Positions 17,654-26,300 of a DNA stretch of 64,000 bases are shown here, in pieces (within the stretch, counting starts at the first letter, position 1; the number at the start of each line of letters is the position of its first letter). The notes under the pieces are model-generated. The model was not told the DNA's origin. It made no database searches and saw nothing but the letters and a program-made list of their open reading frames with translations. The stretch covers positions 186,001 through 250,000 of the forward strand of contig NZ_JAGIQA010000007.1 in the NCBI RefSeq assembly GCF_017814975.1. Reading direction: 5' to 3'. This DNA is from Cupriavidus consociatus. GTDB taxonomy: Bacteria > Pseudomonadota > Gammaproteobacteria > Burkholderiales > Burkholderiaceae. Made by a program: the position numbers and the translations under genes.

Positions 17654-18973
17654 ATGGCCAGCCTGACCCACCAGCACCGAGCGTCGCCGACTGCACCTCC
17701 GGCCCCAGGCCACCATGAGGTGGCACCTGCCGAAATCGCCACAGGCGTGGTGATCGGGCGGGCATCGGAGTACTTCGATTTCTTCGTCTACGGCATCGCT
17801 TCCGTGCTTGTCTTCCCGGCGGTCTACTTTCCGTTCGCGAGCGAGCTGGCCGGGCTGCTGTACAGCTTCACGATCTTTTCCTTCGCGTTCATCGGACGGC
17901 CGTTCGGCACGGCGCTGTTCATGCGCATCCAGCGACGCTGGGGCCGCGGCATCAAGCTGACAGCGTCGCTGTTCCTGCTTGGCACCGCCACGGTGGGGAT
18001 TGCGTTCCTGCCATCGTACGCGTCGATCGGGGCCGCATCGATCTACCTGCTGGCACTGTTCCGCTTCCTGCAGGGCATTGCCTTCGGCGGTTCATGGGAC
18101 GGCCTGCCGTCGCTGCTGGCGCTGAACGCGCCGGAAGACAAGCGTGGCTGGTATGCGATGGTGGGCCAGCTTGGCGCACCCTCCGGCTTTATCATCGCCG
18201 GGTCGCTGTTCCTGTTCCTGCATGTCAGCCTGACGCCGCAGGAATTCATCGAATGGGGCTGGCGCTATCCCTTCTACGTGGCCTTCGCCATCAACGTGGT
18301 GGCGCTGTTCGCGCGGCTGCGGCTGGTGGTCACGCACGAATACACGCAACTGCTCGAAGAAGACGAACTGGAGCCGATCAGCACGCTGCAGATGGTCAAT
18401 GCGCAGGGCTTCAACATCTTCCTGGGCGCGTTCGCAGCGCTGGCCAGCTATGCGCTGTTCCACCTGGTCACGGTGTTTCCCCTGTCGTGGGCGGTGCTGC
18501 ACCAGGAGCAGACCATTTCCGAGGTGCTGGCCGTGCAGATCGCAGGCGGCTTTATCGCGTTTATCGGCACGCTGATCTCGGGCTGGCTGGCGGACCGCAT
18601 CGGCCGCCGCACGACGCTGGCAACGATGGCGGTGCTGATCGGTGTCTTCAGCCTGGTCACGCCGTGGCTGCTGGGTGGCAGCGCCACTGGCCAGAATATT
18701 TTCATCCTGGTCGGATTCGGCCTGCTGGGGCTGTCGTACGGGCAGGCCGCGGGCGTGGTGACGTCCAACTTCGAACCCCGCTTCCGCTACACCGGGGCGG
18801 CGCTGACCACGGATTTCGGCTGGTTGTTTGGCGCCGCGTTTGCGCCGCTGGTGGCGCTGGGACTGTCTTCGCTGTTCGGGCTGGTGGCGGTGAGTCTCTA
18901 CCTGCTGTCTGGCGTGATCAGCACGCTGGCGGCACTGCGCATCAGCCGGGCGCTGGGGACGCCGGAGCTGTAA
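17654..18973 (+). CDS. MFS transporter, metabolite:H+ symporter-like
   Basis: A 439-residue transporter with about 12 membrane helices. GRASEYFDFFVYGIASVLVFP is the family's first helix region, FIGRPFGTALFMRIQRRWGRG the helix 2-3 loop, and GWLADRIGRRTTL the equivalent loop in the second half. These match the ShiA/ProP-type MHS group that imports organic acids or osmolytes with protons. A strong GAGGAG ribosome-binding site lies before ATG 17654, which excludes an earlier in-frame GTG. It is monocistronic and divergent from cyoA. A substrate cannot be assigned. Confidence 0.88.
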   Translation: MASLTHQHRASPTAPPAPGHHEVAPAEIATGVVIGRASEYFDFFVYGIASVLVFPAVYFPFASELAGLLYSFTIFSFAFIGRPFGTALFMRIQRRWGRGIKLTASLFLLGTATVGIAFLPSYASIGAASIYLLALFRFLQGIAFGGSWDGLPSLLALNAPEDKRGWYAMVGQLGAPSGFIIAGSLFLFLHVSLTPQEFIEWGWRYPFYVAFAINVVALFARLRLVVTHEYTQLLEEDELEPISTLQMVNAQGFNIFLGAFAALASYALFHLVTVFPLSWAVLHQEQTISEVLAVQIAGGFIAFIGTLISGWLADRIGRRTTLATMAVLIGVFSLVTPWLLGGSATGQNIFILVGFGLLGLSYGQAAGVVTSNFEPRFRYTGAALTTDFGWLFGAAFAPLVALGLSSLFGLVAVSLYLLSGVISTLAALRISRALGTPEL

Positions 18974-18994
18974 GGGCGCGCCCGGTACGCGCCC
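18974..18994 (+). terminator. hairpin directly after the MFS gene
   Basis: A 7-bp stem (GGGCGCG / CGCGCCC) with a 7-base loop starts at the base after the stop codon. No T run follows, so it is only a possible terminator or RNA-stabilising structure. Confidence 0.4.
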
Positions 18995-19090
18995 CTCAGG
19001 ACAAAAGGGAAGGGAAGAAAAAGGCGAAGAAGTTGGCGCCGCCAGGGCGGTGACGAACCGCGGCAGCGCCAGGCGAGTGCCAGCTGTCGA

Positions 19091-19162
19091 TCAGCGCAGG
19101 CCGAAGAAGCTGAGCACCGCGAGGATGATGACAACCGCGCCAACTAGCCAGACGATATTCAT
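19091..19162 (-). CDS. Very small membrane peptide (23 residues)
   Basis: The product MNIVWLVGAVVIILAVLSFF-GLR is a single hydrophobic helix. It is below normal gene-calling size but has an excellent AAGGAG 6 bases before the ATG, a clean stop and nothing overlapping it, so I think it is real. Peptides of this look are found as conserved orphans in Burkholderiales and are thought to be membrane-inserted; the function is unknown. The gaps either side (18995-19090 and 19163-19448) hold no other gene I can support. Confidence 0.6.
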   Translation of the reverse strand: MNIVWLVGAVVIILAVLSFFGLR

Positions 19163-19448
19163 GGCGGCTCCTTGGTGATGTCCGTAGGGACGTGGATAGG
19201 TGACGGGCCGGATGGCTCACCTGCCCTTGTCCAGCAACAAACGTGCCGTAGATCTGCACGCACTTTTTCATGGTACGCGGGCAGTATGCTGCGCAGGCGT
19301 GACGGCCGCGGCGCGAGCGCGCCAGGGGCCAGTGCAATTGCGTTAGGCGGTTATTACAAATACGTTTCAACCAGCGTGGCGGATGCGTGGCAGGTCTGCT
19401 AAGTCGCCCGCTAAGTCGACCAGCTGAATCGACCAGCTGAGTTGCCCG

Positions 19449-20399
19449 CTAAGCCGCCTGCGGTTCGACGCCGCGCGCCAGGCGCCGGATCGACTGCGGC
19501 GGTTGTCCAAAGGCCCGCAAGAACGCGCGCCGCATGCGCTCGCGGTCGCCGAATCCGGTATCCCGCGCCACCACGTCGATGGCGTGGCGCCCGCTCTCCA
19601 TCATCAGCCTCGCGGCTTCGACGCGCAGGTGTTCGACGGCCTTCGCCGGCGTCTGGCCGGTCTCGTCCCGGAAAGCGCGCGCGAACTGCCGCGGGCTCAG
19701 ATGCGCCGCCTCTGCCAGCTGCTCCACGGAAAGTTCGGCTTGCAGATTCTGCCGGGCAAAGTCCAGTGCGGCACGGATCCGGTCGGAGCGCGGCTCCAGG
19801 TCGAGCAATGCCGAGAATTGCGATTGTCCGCCGGCACGGCGGTGATACACGACCAGCTTTTTCGCCACGTCGCGCGCCACCGCGCCGCCGGCGTCCTTCT
19901 CCACCAGCGCCAGCGCCAAATCGATGCAGGCCGACATGCCGGCCGACGTCCACACCGGGCCGTCGATGATGAAGATGCGGTCCTCTTCCACCCCCACGTT
20001 GGGGAAGCGCCGCCGCAGCTGCTCCGCGTAGTACCAGTGCGTGGTGGCGCGGCGGCCATCCAGCAGCCCGGCCTCCGCCAGGTTGAAGGCACCGGTGCAG
20101 GTGGCCCCGATGCGCCGCGAGGTGCGCGCCGCACGTTGCAGGAAACCGACCAGCGCCGGCGGCGTGGGCGTGATGTCGTTGTCGCCGACCACCAGCACGG
20201 TATCGAAGCGGCGCCTGCCGAATGGCTCGGTGCTGACGGCGAAGCCGCCCGAACACATCACCGGTCCGCCCTGCTCCGAAAGCAGATGAACCTGGTACAG
20301 CGGCGTGCCGAGGGTCCGGTTGGTGAACTCCAGCACCGTTGTGACCGCCAGGTTCATCGCCTGGAAGCCGGGGTACAGGGCGAGGGCTACGTGATGCAT
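19449..20399 (-). CDS. GlxA family AraC-type transcriptional regulator (DJ-1/PfpI domain)
   Basis: A 316-residue regulator with a DJ-1/PfpI amidotransferase-like domain (about 3-170; RIGATCTGAFNLAEAGLLDGRRATTHW contains the nucleophile-elbow region with Cys) and an AraC double helix-turn-helix at the C terminus (ELSVEQLAEAAHLSPRQFARAF, then DVVARDTGFGDRERMRRAF). Such proteins sense a nitrogenous metabolite and activate catabolic genes. ATG 20399 is chosen because AAGGA lies 8 bases upstream; in-frame codons further up lack one. No obvious target is adjacent. Its target genes are unknown. Confidence 0.9.
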   Translation of the reverse strand: MHHVALALYPGFQAMNLAVTTVLEFTNRTLGTPLYQVHLLSEQGGPVMCSGGFAVSTEPFGRRRFDTVLVVGDNDITPTPPALVGFLQRAARTSRRIGATCTGAFNLAEAGLLDGRRATTHWYYAEQLRRRFPNVGVEEDRIFIIDGPVWTSAGMSACIDLALALVEKDAGGAVARDVAKKLVVYHRRAGGQSQFSALLDLEPRSDRIRAALDFARQNLQAELSVEQLAEAAHLSPRQFARAFRDETGQTPAKAVEHLRVEAARLMMESGRHAIDVVARDTGFGDRERMRRAFLRAFGQPPQSIRRLARGVEPQAA

Positions 20400-20815
20400 G
20401 GTCGGCGTCCTTGCGTGGCAGTAAAAGTGGCATCTCGGGCTTTGATGCCACGCCATTGTGCCCCCTATCGCAGGATTGCGCGCGACGTGCCGCCGTTCCG
20501 CACTGAACCCGGACTGCCATGCATTCGAAGCCGTGCGCAGCGAACTTCAGCCGGCCCTTGTGACAGGCACGCCGCCCGGTACGGCGTGGGCCCCCGCCAA
20601 TTTCCGCTCGCCAACGGCATCCCGGGCACGCGTTTGTACCGCTTTGTATCCGCGGGCAGCATCGATACGCGCCCTCACAGAATTGCCTTTAACCCGCTAC
20701 AGGGCAGATACACCGGTCTCCTTTAATGCTTCTCGTGGCCGGCGGCAAAAAGCGAAGCCCCGGCCCCGCAGATACGCAAACCCGACGTAATCCACTGAAC
20801 TGAAGGAAACCCATC
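20400..20815. other. intergenic region, no gene seen
   Basis: About 416 bases between the GlxA-type regulator and the repeat protein. No reading frame here has a ribosome-binding site or recognisable product. It should contain both divergent promoters, but I see no convincing -35/-10 pair. Confidence 0.5.
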
Positions 20816-21166
20816 ATGGCTACCCAATTCACCCAACACATCGTCTTCGCCATCGCCCTGGCCGCTGCCGCCGCCGGCGCACAAGCCGCACCGGGCGCGC
20901 GCGACCCGTTCACCGATGGCGCTCGCGCCGTCCACGATGCACGCAGCCCGTTCGCCGATGGCGCGCGCAGCGTGCAGGACGCTCGCAGCCCGTTCACAGA
21001 TGGCGCTCGCGGTGTGCAGGACGCACGCAGCCCGTTCGCCGATGGCGCACGCAACGTCGATCCGTACAGCGATGGCGCACGCACCCTTGCTGGCCTGGAC
21101 CGCACCGGTCCCTCCGCCGATCCGGCGCGCGCAATCGATCCCTACCTGGACGGTGCGCACGCGTGA
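20816..21166 (+). CDS. Secreted tandem-repeat protein
   Basis: A 116-residue protein with a signal peptide (1-25, ending AQAA) and then almost nothing but repeats. The unit is 14 residues, PF(T/A)DGARxVxDARS, present about 3.6 times from residue 31 to 81, followed by looser DPYSDGARTL and DPYLDGAHA copies. The Asp-Gly-Ala-Arg core recurs seven times, once as DGAH. GAAGGAAA precedes the ATG. No cysteines. The DGAR density could mean calcium or polyanion binding, but no family is recognised. It stands alone, convergent with the LysR gene. Confidence 0.75.
   Translation: MATQFTQHIVFAIALAAAAAGAQAAPGARDPFTDGARAVHDARSPFADGARSVQDARSPFTDGARGVQDARSPFADGARNVDPYSDGARTLAGLDRTGPSADPARAIDPYLDGAHA
20906..21058 (+). 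repeat. 42-bp in-frame tandem repeat
   Basis: About 3.6 copies of a 42-bp unit inside the secreted repeat protein. The copies vary mostly in the codon after GAR and the codon after Val, so they are old enough to have diverged but keep frame and length. Confidence 0.8.
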
Positions 21167-21266
21167 GTGCGCGGCACCGCCGTCGCGCTTCCGGGGCATG
21201 ACAGTAAAGCTCGGTATCCGTTGCATCGCATGCAACGGTGGATGCAACGATACCGGGCCCTGCCCG

Positions 21267-22175
21267 TCAGATCTGCGGGAATGCTTTCATCACGTGCCGC
21301 AGCATGCTGCCGGCCACCGGCGAAAGGTGCCTGCCCGCCCGCGTAATGATGTGGATGCGGCTGTTGTTCAGGATCGGGTTGGCCAGCGGCAGCGACACCA
21401 GCTGCCTGAATTGCGCGCCCTTCAGCGGCACCGAGCGCGGCGTCAGGATGTAGCCCAGCCCCATCGCAGCAAACTCCCACAGCACCTTGAATGAGTTGGT
21501 CACCAGCATCGGCTTCAACGTGATGTGCTCGTCCAGCTCGGCCGCCTGCACGTGCTTGCGCACGCCGAACGATTCCGACAGCGCCGCGCCCTGGTGCGCC
21601 GCCAGGTCCGCCAGCGTCAGCGCGCGCCGGCGCCGCGCCAGCGGATGGTCCTTGCGCACATGCACGCGGATCGGCGACAGCCGCGAATAGTGCGAGCGCA
21701 GGCGCACATCGTCGGGCGGCTGGAAGGCGAAGCCGATATGCGCGAGGTCTTCCAGGATATGGCGGACGGTTTCGTCGGTGCCAGCCACCTGGATACTGCA
21801 GGTGACGTCCGGATGCTTGCTCAGGAAGCCGTGCAGCACCGGCTCCAGCACGAGGTCGACGAAGCCCTCGCCGAAGACCAGCTCGACATGGCCGCGCTGG
21901 GCATTCTTCAGGTTGTTGACCTCGGCCAGGAAAGTGTCGTTGAGATCCTGCTGGCGCCGCGCGAACAGCGCCAGCAGGCGCCCCGCGTCGGTGGCAACCA
22001 CACCGCGCCCGCGCCGCTCCAGCAGTGTCAGACCGGTATCCTGCTCCAGCCTGGCCACCGCGCGGCTTACCACCGACGGGTCCAGCTCGAGTACCTCGGC
22101 TGCGCCGCGCACGGTGCCGGTTTCGATGATCTGCAGCAGGCACAGCGCCCGTTTGCGGTCCAGCACGTCATCCAT
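21267..22175 (-). CDS. LysR family transcriptional regulator
   Basis: A 302-residue LTTR. The winged helix-turn-helix is at about 5-64 (ALCLLQIIETGTVRGAAEVLELDPSVVSRAVARLE) and the periplasmic-binding-like effector domain at about 90-290. ATG 22175 has GGGAG upstream and gives the normal length; an earlier in-frame ATG at 22202 adds nine residues. It is divergent from the M20 hydrolase-Bug operon and very likely controls it, since an LTTR-type box lies between them. Confidence 0.93.
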   Translation of the reverse strand: MDDVLDRKRALCLLQIIETGTVRGAAEVLELDPSVVSRAVARLEQDTGLTLLERRGRGVVATDAGRLLALFARRQQDLNDTFLAEVNNLKNAQRGHVELVFGEGFVDLVLEPVLHGFLSKHPDVTCSIQVAGTDETVRHILEDLAHIGFAFQPPDDVRLRSHYSRLSPIRVHVRKDHPLARRRRALTLADLAAHQGAALSESFGVRKHVQAAELDEHITLKPMLVTNSFKVLWEFAAMGLGYILTPRSVPLKGAQFRQLVSLPLANPILNNSRIHIITRAGRHLSPVAGSMLRHVMKAFPQI

Positions 22176-22232
22176 GTCTTTGCTCCCCCTTTGCCTGGTC
22201 ATGCCCGGTCATGCCGGGTCGTTATCCGGATT

Positions 22233-22249
22233 GTTGCTATTTATACAAC
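22233..22249. promoter_or_regulatory. LysR-type binding box
   Basis: GTTG-N9-CAAC gives a T-N11-A interrupted dyad (T22235, A22247), the usual LysR-family recognition geometry. It sits between the LysR gene and the divergent M20 hydrolase gene. Confidence 0.5.
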
Positions 22250-22327
22250 GTTTCCGCCCCAGCATTGTCATGGATGCCGCGACCAAGGGCGTGGAGAATA
22301 GGCCGAAGACCACATACGCCGACAACC

Positions 22328-23509
22328 ATGACCCAGTCCCCCACCGCCAGCCTGCGGCAGGCCGTCCAGGCCATCGCGCCGGAGTTTGTCCGGATCCGCC
22401 ACCAGATCCACGCTCATCCCGAACTCGCCTTCGAGGAGCGCCGCACCAGCGACCTGGTCGCCGAACAACTGGTGGCATGGGGCTACGCGGTGCATCGCGG
22501 CCTGGGTACGACCGGGTTGGTCGGCACCCTGCGCAAGGGCAACGGCACCAGGGCGATCGGCATCCGCGCCGACATGGACGCGCTGCCGATCCAGGAGCAG
22601 ACCGGCCTGGCCTACGCCAGCACCATCGTCGGCAAGATGCACGCCTGCGGCCATGACGGGCACACGGCGATCCTGCTGTGCGCGGCGAAATACCTGGCCG
22701 AGTCGGTCGATTTCAACGGCACGCTGAACCTGATCTTCCAGCCAGCCGAGGAAAACGAAGGCGGCGCGCTGCGCATGCTGGAGGACGGCCTGTTCGAGCG
22801 CTTCCCGTGCGACGAGGTCTACGCGCTGCACAACTCGCCGGGAATGCCGGTCGGCCAGATCGGCGTGATCGCCGGCCCGGCCATGGCATCGTTCGACCGC
22901 GCCACGGTCACGCTGCGCGGCCGCGGCGCGCATGGCGCCATGCCGCACCACGGCATCGACCCGATGCAATGCGCGGCCAGCATCGTGCTGGGCCTGCAGT
23001 CGATTGTCAGCCGCGAGATCGATGCGCTGAAGTCCGCCGTCATCACGGTGGGCTCGATCCACGCCGGCAGCACCTACAACGTCGTGCCGGAAAGCGCGAC
23101 CATCAAGATCGGCGTGCGCACGCTCGACCCGAAGGTGCGCACGCTGGTGGAAACGCGCATCCGCGAGTTCGTCACGGCGCAGGCGCAGAGCTACCAGCTC
23201 CGGTCCGAGGTGGTCTATGAGCGCAAGTACCCGGTGCTGGTCAATCATGCCGCGCAGACCAAATACGCGCGCGAGGCCGCCATCCGGCTGGTCGGCGCCG
23301 ACAATGTGGTCGAGCGCCCGCCGGTCATGGGCAGCGAGGACTTCGCCTACATGCTGGAACAGCGGCCCGGTGCCTATATCCGGCTCGGCAACGGCCTGGG
23401 CGAGGACGGCGGCTGCATGGTCCACAACCCCCTGTACGACTTCAATGACAAGGCCTTGCCCGTGGGCGCCGCATTCTGGGCGCACCTGGCACAGAGCTAC
23501 CTGGTTTGA
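22328..23509 (+). CDS. M20 family amidohydrolase (hippurate hydrolase/aminoacylase-like)
   Basis: A 393-residue metallohydrolase. Metal ligands are visible in IRADMDALPI, HACGHDGHT and FQPAEENEGG, where the first Glu is the general base. A small lid domain follows near GAHGAMPHHGIDPMQ. These enzymes split an N-acyl or N-aroyl bond to free an amino acid. ATG 22328 is chosen as the first start that matches the family, though its ribosome-binding site is poor. The gene is followed after 24 bases by a Bug protein, so the operon would import and hydrolyse the same amide under LysR control. The substrate is not known. Confidence 0.92.
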   Translation: MTQSPTASLRQAVQAIAPEFVRIRHQIHAHPELAFEERRTSDLVAEQLVAWGYAVHRGLGTTGLVGTLRKGNGTRAIGIRADMDALPIQEQTGLAYASTIVGKMHACGHDGHTAILLCAAKYLAESVDFNGTLNLIFQPAEENEGGALRMLEDGLFERFPCDEVYALHNSPGMPVGQIGVIAGPAMASFDRATVTLRGRGAHGAMPHHGIDPMQCAASIVLGLQSIVSREIDALKSAVITVGSIHAGSTYNVVPESATIKIGVRTLDPKVRTLVETRIREFVTAQAQSYQLRSEVVYERKYPVLVNHAAQTKYAREAAIRLVGADNVVERPPVMGSEDFAYMLEQRPGAYIRLGNGLGEDGGCMVHNPLYDFNDKALPVGAAFWAHLAQSYLV

Positions 23510-23533
23510 GCATCGCTTTTTTCGGGAGTCTTC

Positions 23534-24550
23534 ATGTATTCACTGAACCGCCGCCGCTTCCTGCAACTGGCCGGCTGTGCCGCCGGCAGCCCGGCACTGG
23601 GCGCACTGGGCTCATTACCCGCGCTTGCCGCTGAAAACTTCCCCGCCCGGCCCCTGGCGCTGGTGGTGCCGTATCCGGCCGGCGGGGCCAGCGATACCTC
23701 GGCCCGGATCTTCGGCGAATCGATCGGCAAGAGCGTCAGACAGCAGGTCGTGGTCGAGAACTACGGCGGCGGCACCGGCCTGATCGGCGCCAACAAGGTA
23801 CTGGCGGCACCTGCCGATGGCTACACCTTCTTCCACGGCTCGATCAATGAAGTATTCCTGGCCCCGCTGCTGAACCCGGCCGCACGCTACAAGCCGCAGG
23901 ACTTCATGCTGACCGCGCCGATCAGCGATGCCAATATCGTGCTGATGGCCAGGAACGGCCTGACCGCCGACAACCTGGACAAGTTCCTCGACCTGGCGAA
24001 GCAGAGCAAGGCCAAGCCGCTGACCTATGCGACCGTCGGCATCGACTCGATCTATCACCTGATGGGCGACGCGCTGGCCGCCAGGCTCGGCGCACCGCTG
24101 CTGCACGTGCCGTACAAGGGCGGCGCGCCGGCACTGCAGGGCCTGGCCGGCGGCGAAGTCGACTTCGCCATCCTGCCCTACCAGTCGAGCTTCGACGCCA
24201 TGCAGCAGCAGGGCCGGCTGCGCATCCTGACCAGTTTCTCCAGGGCGCTGCCGCCGGCGCTGAAGCATATCCCGCTGATCTCGCAAAGCAAGCAGATTCC
24301 CGACTTCGAATACAGCATCGGCGGCGGCTACTTCGTCAAGGCAGGCACGCCCGCGGAGCGGGTCGCCGTCCTGCGCAAGGCGATCTGCGAAGCGCTGGCC
24401 AGGCCGGATATCCTGGGCAAGCTGGAGGCGGAAGGACGCACCGTCGCAAAGCCCATCGACAGCCAGGCCCAGGCGAACCAGGCGTTCGACCAGTACATGA
24501 CGCGGGTCACGCAGCTGATCCGCAGCGTGGGTCGCAAGACCAACGCCTGA
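23534..24550 (+). CDS. Bug-family substrate-binding protein, TAT-like signal
   Basis: A 338-residue TctC/Bug protein. The signal has a twin-arginine-like NRRRFLQLAG start and ends at LPALA (residue 32). LALVVPYPAGGASDTSARI, VVVENYGGGTGLIGA and LHVPYKGGAPALQGLAGGEV are family motifs. No TctAB genes are nearby. It is the second gene of the M20 hydrolase operon and is expected to bind the hydrolase's substrate or a related carboxylate. Confidence 0.93.
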   Translation: MYSLNRRRFLQLAGCAAGSPALGALGSLPALAAENFPARPLALVVPYPAGGASDTSARIFGESIGKSVRQQVVVENYGGGTGLIGANKVLAAPADGYTFFHGSINEVFLAPLLNPAARYKPQDFMLTAPISDANIVLMARNGLTADNLDKFLDLAKQSKAKPLTYATVGIDSIYHLMGDALAARLGAPLLHVPYKGGAPALQGLAGGEVDFAILPYQSSFDAMQQQGRLRILTSFSRALPPALKHIPLISQSKQIPDFEYSIGGGYFVKAGTPAERVAVLRKAICEALARPDILGKLEAEGRTVAKPIDSQAQANQAFDQYMTRVTQLIRSVGRKTNA

Positions 24551-24622
24551 TTTTCGGTCCCGCCGCTGCGGACCGTGCCGGTGTTGGCGGATAATGCGCG
24601 ATTCGCCAACATCGCCTTAACC

Positions 24623-25531
24623 ATGCAAGCTAGCCGCGCCGGCTCCGGACGCATCGACTGGACCACCCTGTTCCTGCTGACCTTCCCGCCGCTGAGCTGG
24701 GCCGGCAATGCCATCGTCGGGCGCATCGCCGCCGGCACGATTCCGCCGATCACGCTGAACGCCGTGCGCTGGGTGCTGGCTGGCCTGCTGCTCGCGCCAT
24801 TTGCCTGGCGCGGCGTGCTGGAGCATCGTGCGGCGCTGCGCCGGCACGCCGGCGTCATCATGGCCATGGGCGTGCTGTCCATCGGCAGCTATAACGCGCT
24901 GCAGTACCTGGCACTGACCACGTCGACCCCGATCAACGTAACGCTGATCGGCGCGTCCACGCCGCTGTTCCTGATCGTGATCGGCGCGCTGTTCTTCCGC
25001 GAACGCGTCAAGCCAGTGCAGGTCGCCGGTGCGTTGCTGTGCCTGGTCGGCGTGTCCTTCGTGCTGGTGCGCGGCGAGCCGGCGCGGCTGGCCCAGCTCG
25101 ACCTCGTGCCCGGCGACCTCTACATGCTGGCGGCCACCATTGCCTGGAGCGCCTATACCTGGCTGCTGCGCAAGCAACGGCCCGACGTGCCGCTTCCGGT
25201 GCTGTTGTTCGCCCAGATCGTCGCCGGCGTGCTGGCGAGCGCGCCGGTGACGGCATGGGAACTGATGGCCCAGGACCAGCCGCTGCCATGGAACGGCAAG
25301 GTCGCCGCAATCCTGATGTACGTGGCGACGATTCCCTCGCTTCTGGCCTACTTCGCCTGGGACCGTGCCATTGCCCGGGCTGGCGCGCAGCTGCCAGTGT
25401 TCTTCATCACCCTGACACCGGTGTTCGCGGCGCTGCTATCCACGCTGCTGCTGGGCGACTGGCCGCGGTGGTACCACGGGGTCGGGCTGGCGACAATCGG
25501 GGCGGGGATCTGGCTGGCGCAGCGGCGGTAG
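24623..25531 (+). CDS. EamA/DMT superfamily transporter
   Basis: A 302-residue membrane protein with ten predicted helices in two EamA repeats (about 10-140 and 155-295). PPLSWAGNAIVGRIAAGTIPP opens the first, GDLYMLAATIAWSAYTWLLRK opens the second, and LTPVFAALLSTLLLGDWP is the usual EamA ending motif. The group exports amino acids, purines or other metabolites. The ATG at 24623 lacks a clear ribosome-binding site; a GATAAT -10-like box near 24590 would give a short leader. Monocistronic by spacing. Confidence 0.9.
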   Translation: MQASRAGSGRIDWTTLFLLTFPPLSWAGNAIVGRIAAGTIPPITLNAVRWVLAGLLLAPFAWRGVLEHRAALRRHAGVIMAMGVLSIGSYNALQYLALTTSTPINVTLIGASTPLFLIVIGALFFRERVKPVQVAGALLCLVGVSFVLVRGEPARLAQLDLVPGDLYMLAATIAWSAYTWLLRKQRPDVPLPVLLFAQIVAGVLASAPVTAWELMAQDQPLPWNGKVAAILMYVATIPSLLAYFAWDRAIARAGAQLPVFFITLTPVFAALLSTLLLGDWPRWYHGVGLATIGAGIWLAQRR

Positions 25532-25655
25532 GAAGCTGCGCGACGACTGCGGTCGGGTCAGGTTGTGTTGTGTCCCCCCGGTGCGCACGGGAAAAGCCGT
25601 AGAATCCGCGCTGACCTATCGATCCGAACCCGTGAATCCGTTCAGCACCCCGAAG

Positions 25656-26279
25656 ATGAAGAAGGCTCTCCCTCTCTGCGCCGCCCTGCTGGCCGCGTTT
25701 GCAGCTTTTGCCGCGCATGCCGCACCGCCCGCGGCCGCCAATGCCACCGCCGCCACCGCTCCCACCACCAGCACCACCGCTGCCGCCTCCAACACCGCGG
25801 CACCGCTCGGCCTGGAGCTCGGCAAGTCGAAATGCGCACGGCTTGCCCCGGCGGAAAACCACGTCCGCACCGGCAAGTCCGAATGGGCCGGCGGCGATGC
25901 GGTGGAACTCAAGCGCCTGGAGCGGTTCCACCTGCCTGGCCTGACGCGCGTGACGCTGAACTGCGACGCGCAGGATACGGTGGCGTTGATCACCATGACC
26001 TTCGACCGTTCTGCGCTGGACGACGTCCGCGGCAAGCTCGATGCGCGCTACGCCTCGCTGCGCAAGACCGAAGCCTCGGCGGAGAACGGCTATGCGGAAT
26101 GGGCCGCGGCCAATGGCAGCCTGGAACTGCTGTACGGCCGTGACGGCAAGCACTTCACCGTGGCCTACTGGGCGCGCAACGCCAAGGCAAAGTATTTCTC
26201 CTACAGCGGTGCCGGCAGCAAGCCGGCCGCTGCGTCCGCACCTGCAGCACCGGCGGCGGCGCAGCCCGCGCCGCTGTAA
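25656..26279 (+). CDS. Secreted hypothetical protein
   Basis: A 207-residue protein with a clear signal peptide (MKKALPLCAALLAAF, cleavage after AAHA) and low-complexity Ala/Thr stretches at both ends that look like linkers. The middle (about 55-180) is a compact domain with LELGKSKCARL and VTLNCDAQDTVALI, whose two cysteines could form a disulfide. It resembles small periplasmic proteins of unknown function in Cupriavidus. GTG 25632 is a possible earlier start but would bury the signal. No operon partner. Confidence 0.72.
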   Translation: MKKALPLCAALLAAFAAFAAHAAPPAAANATAATAPTTSTTAAASNTAAPLGLELGKSKCARLAPAENHVRTGKSEWAGGDAVELKRLERFHLPGLTRVTLNCDAQDTVALITMTFDRSALDDVRGKLDARYASLRKTEASAENGYAEWAAANGSLELLYGRDGKHFTVAYWARNAKAKYFSYSGAGSKPAAASAPAAPAAAQPAPL

Positions 26280-26300
26280 CGCAACCCCGGGGCGCGCCGC

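Noticed and set aside
20906-21058. CRISPR-like array
   Set aside because: The 42-bp units are contiguous, in frame and part of a protein with a signal peptide; there are no spacers.
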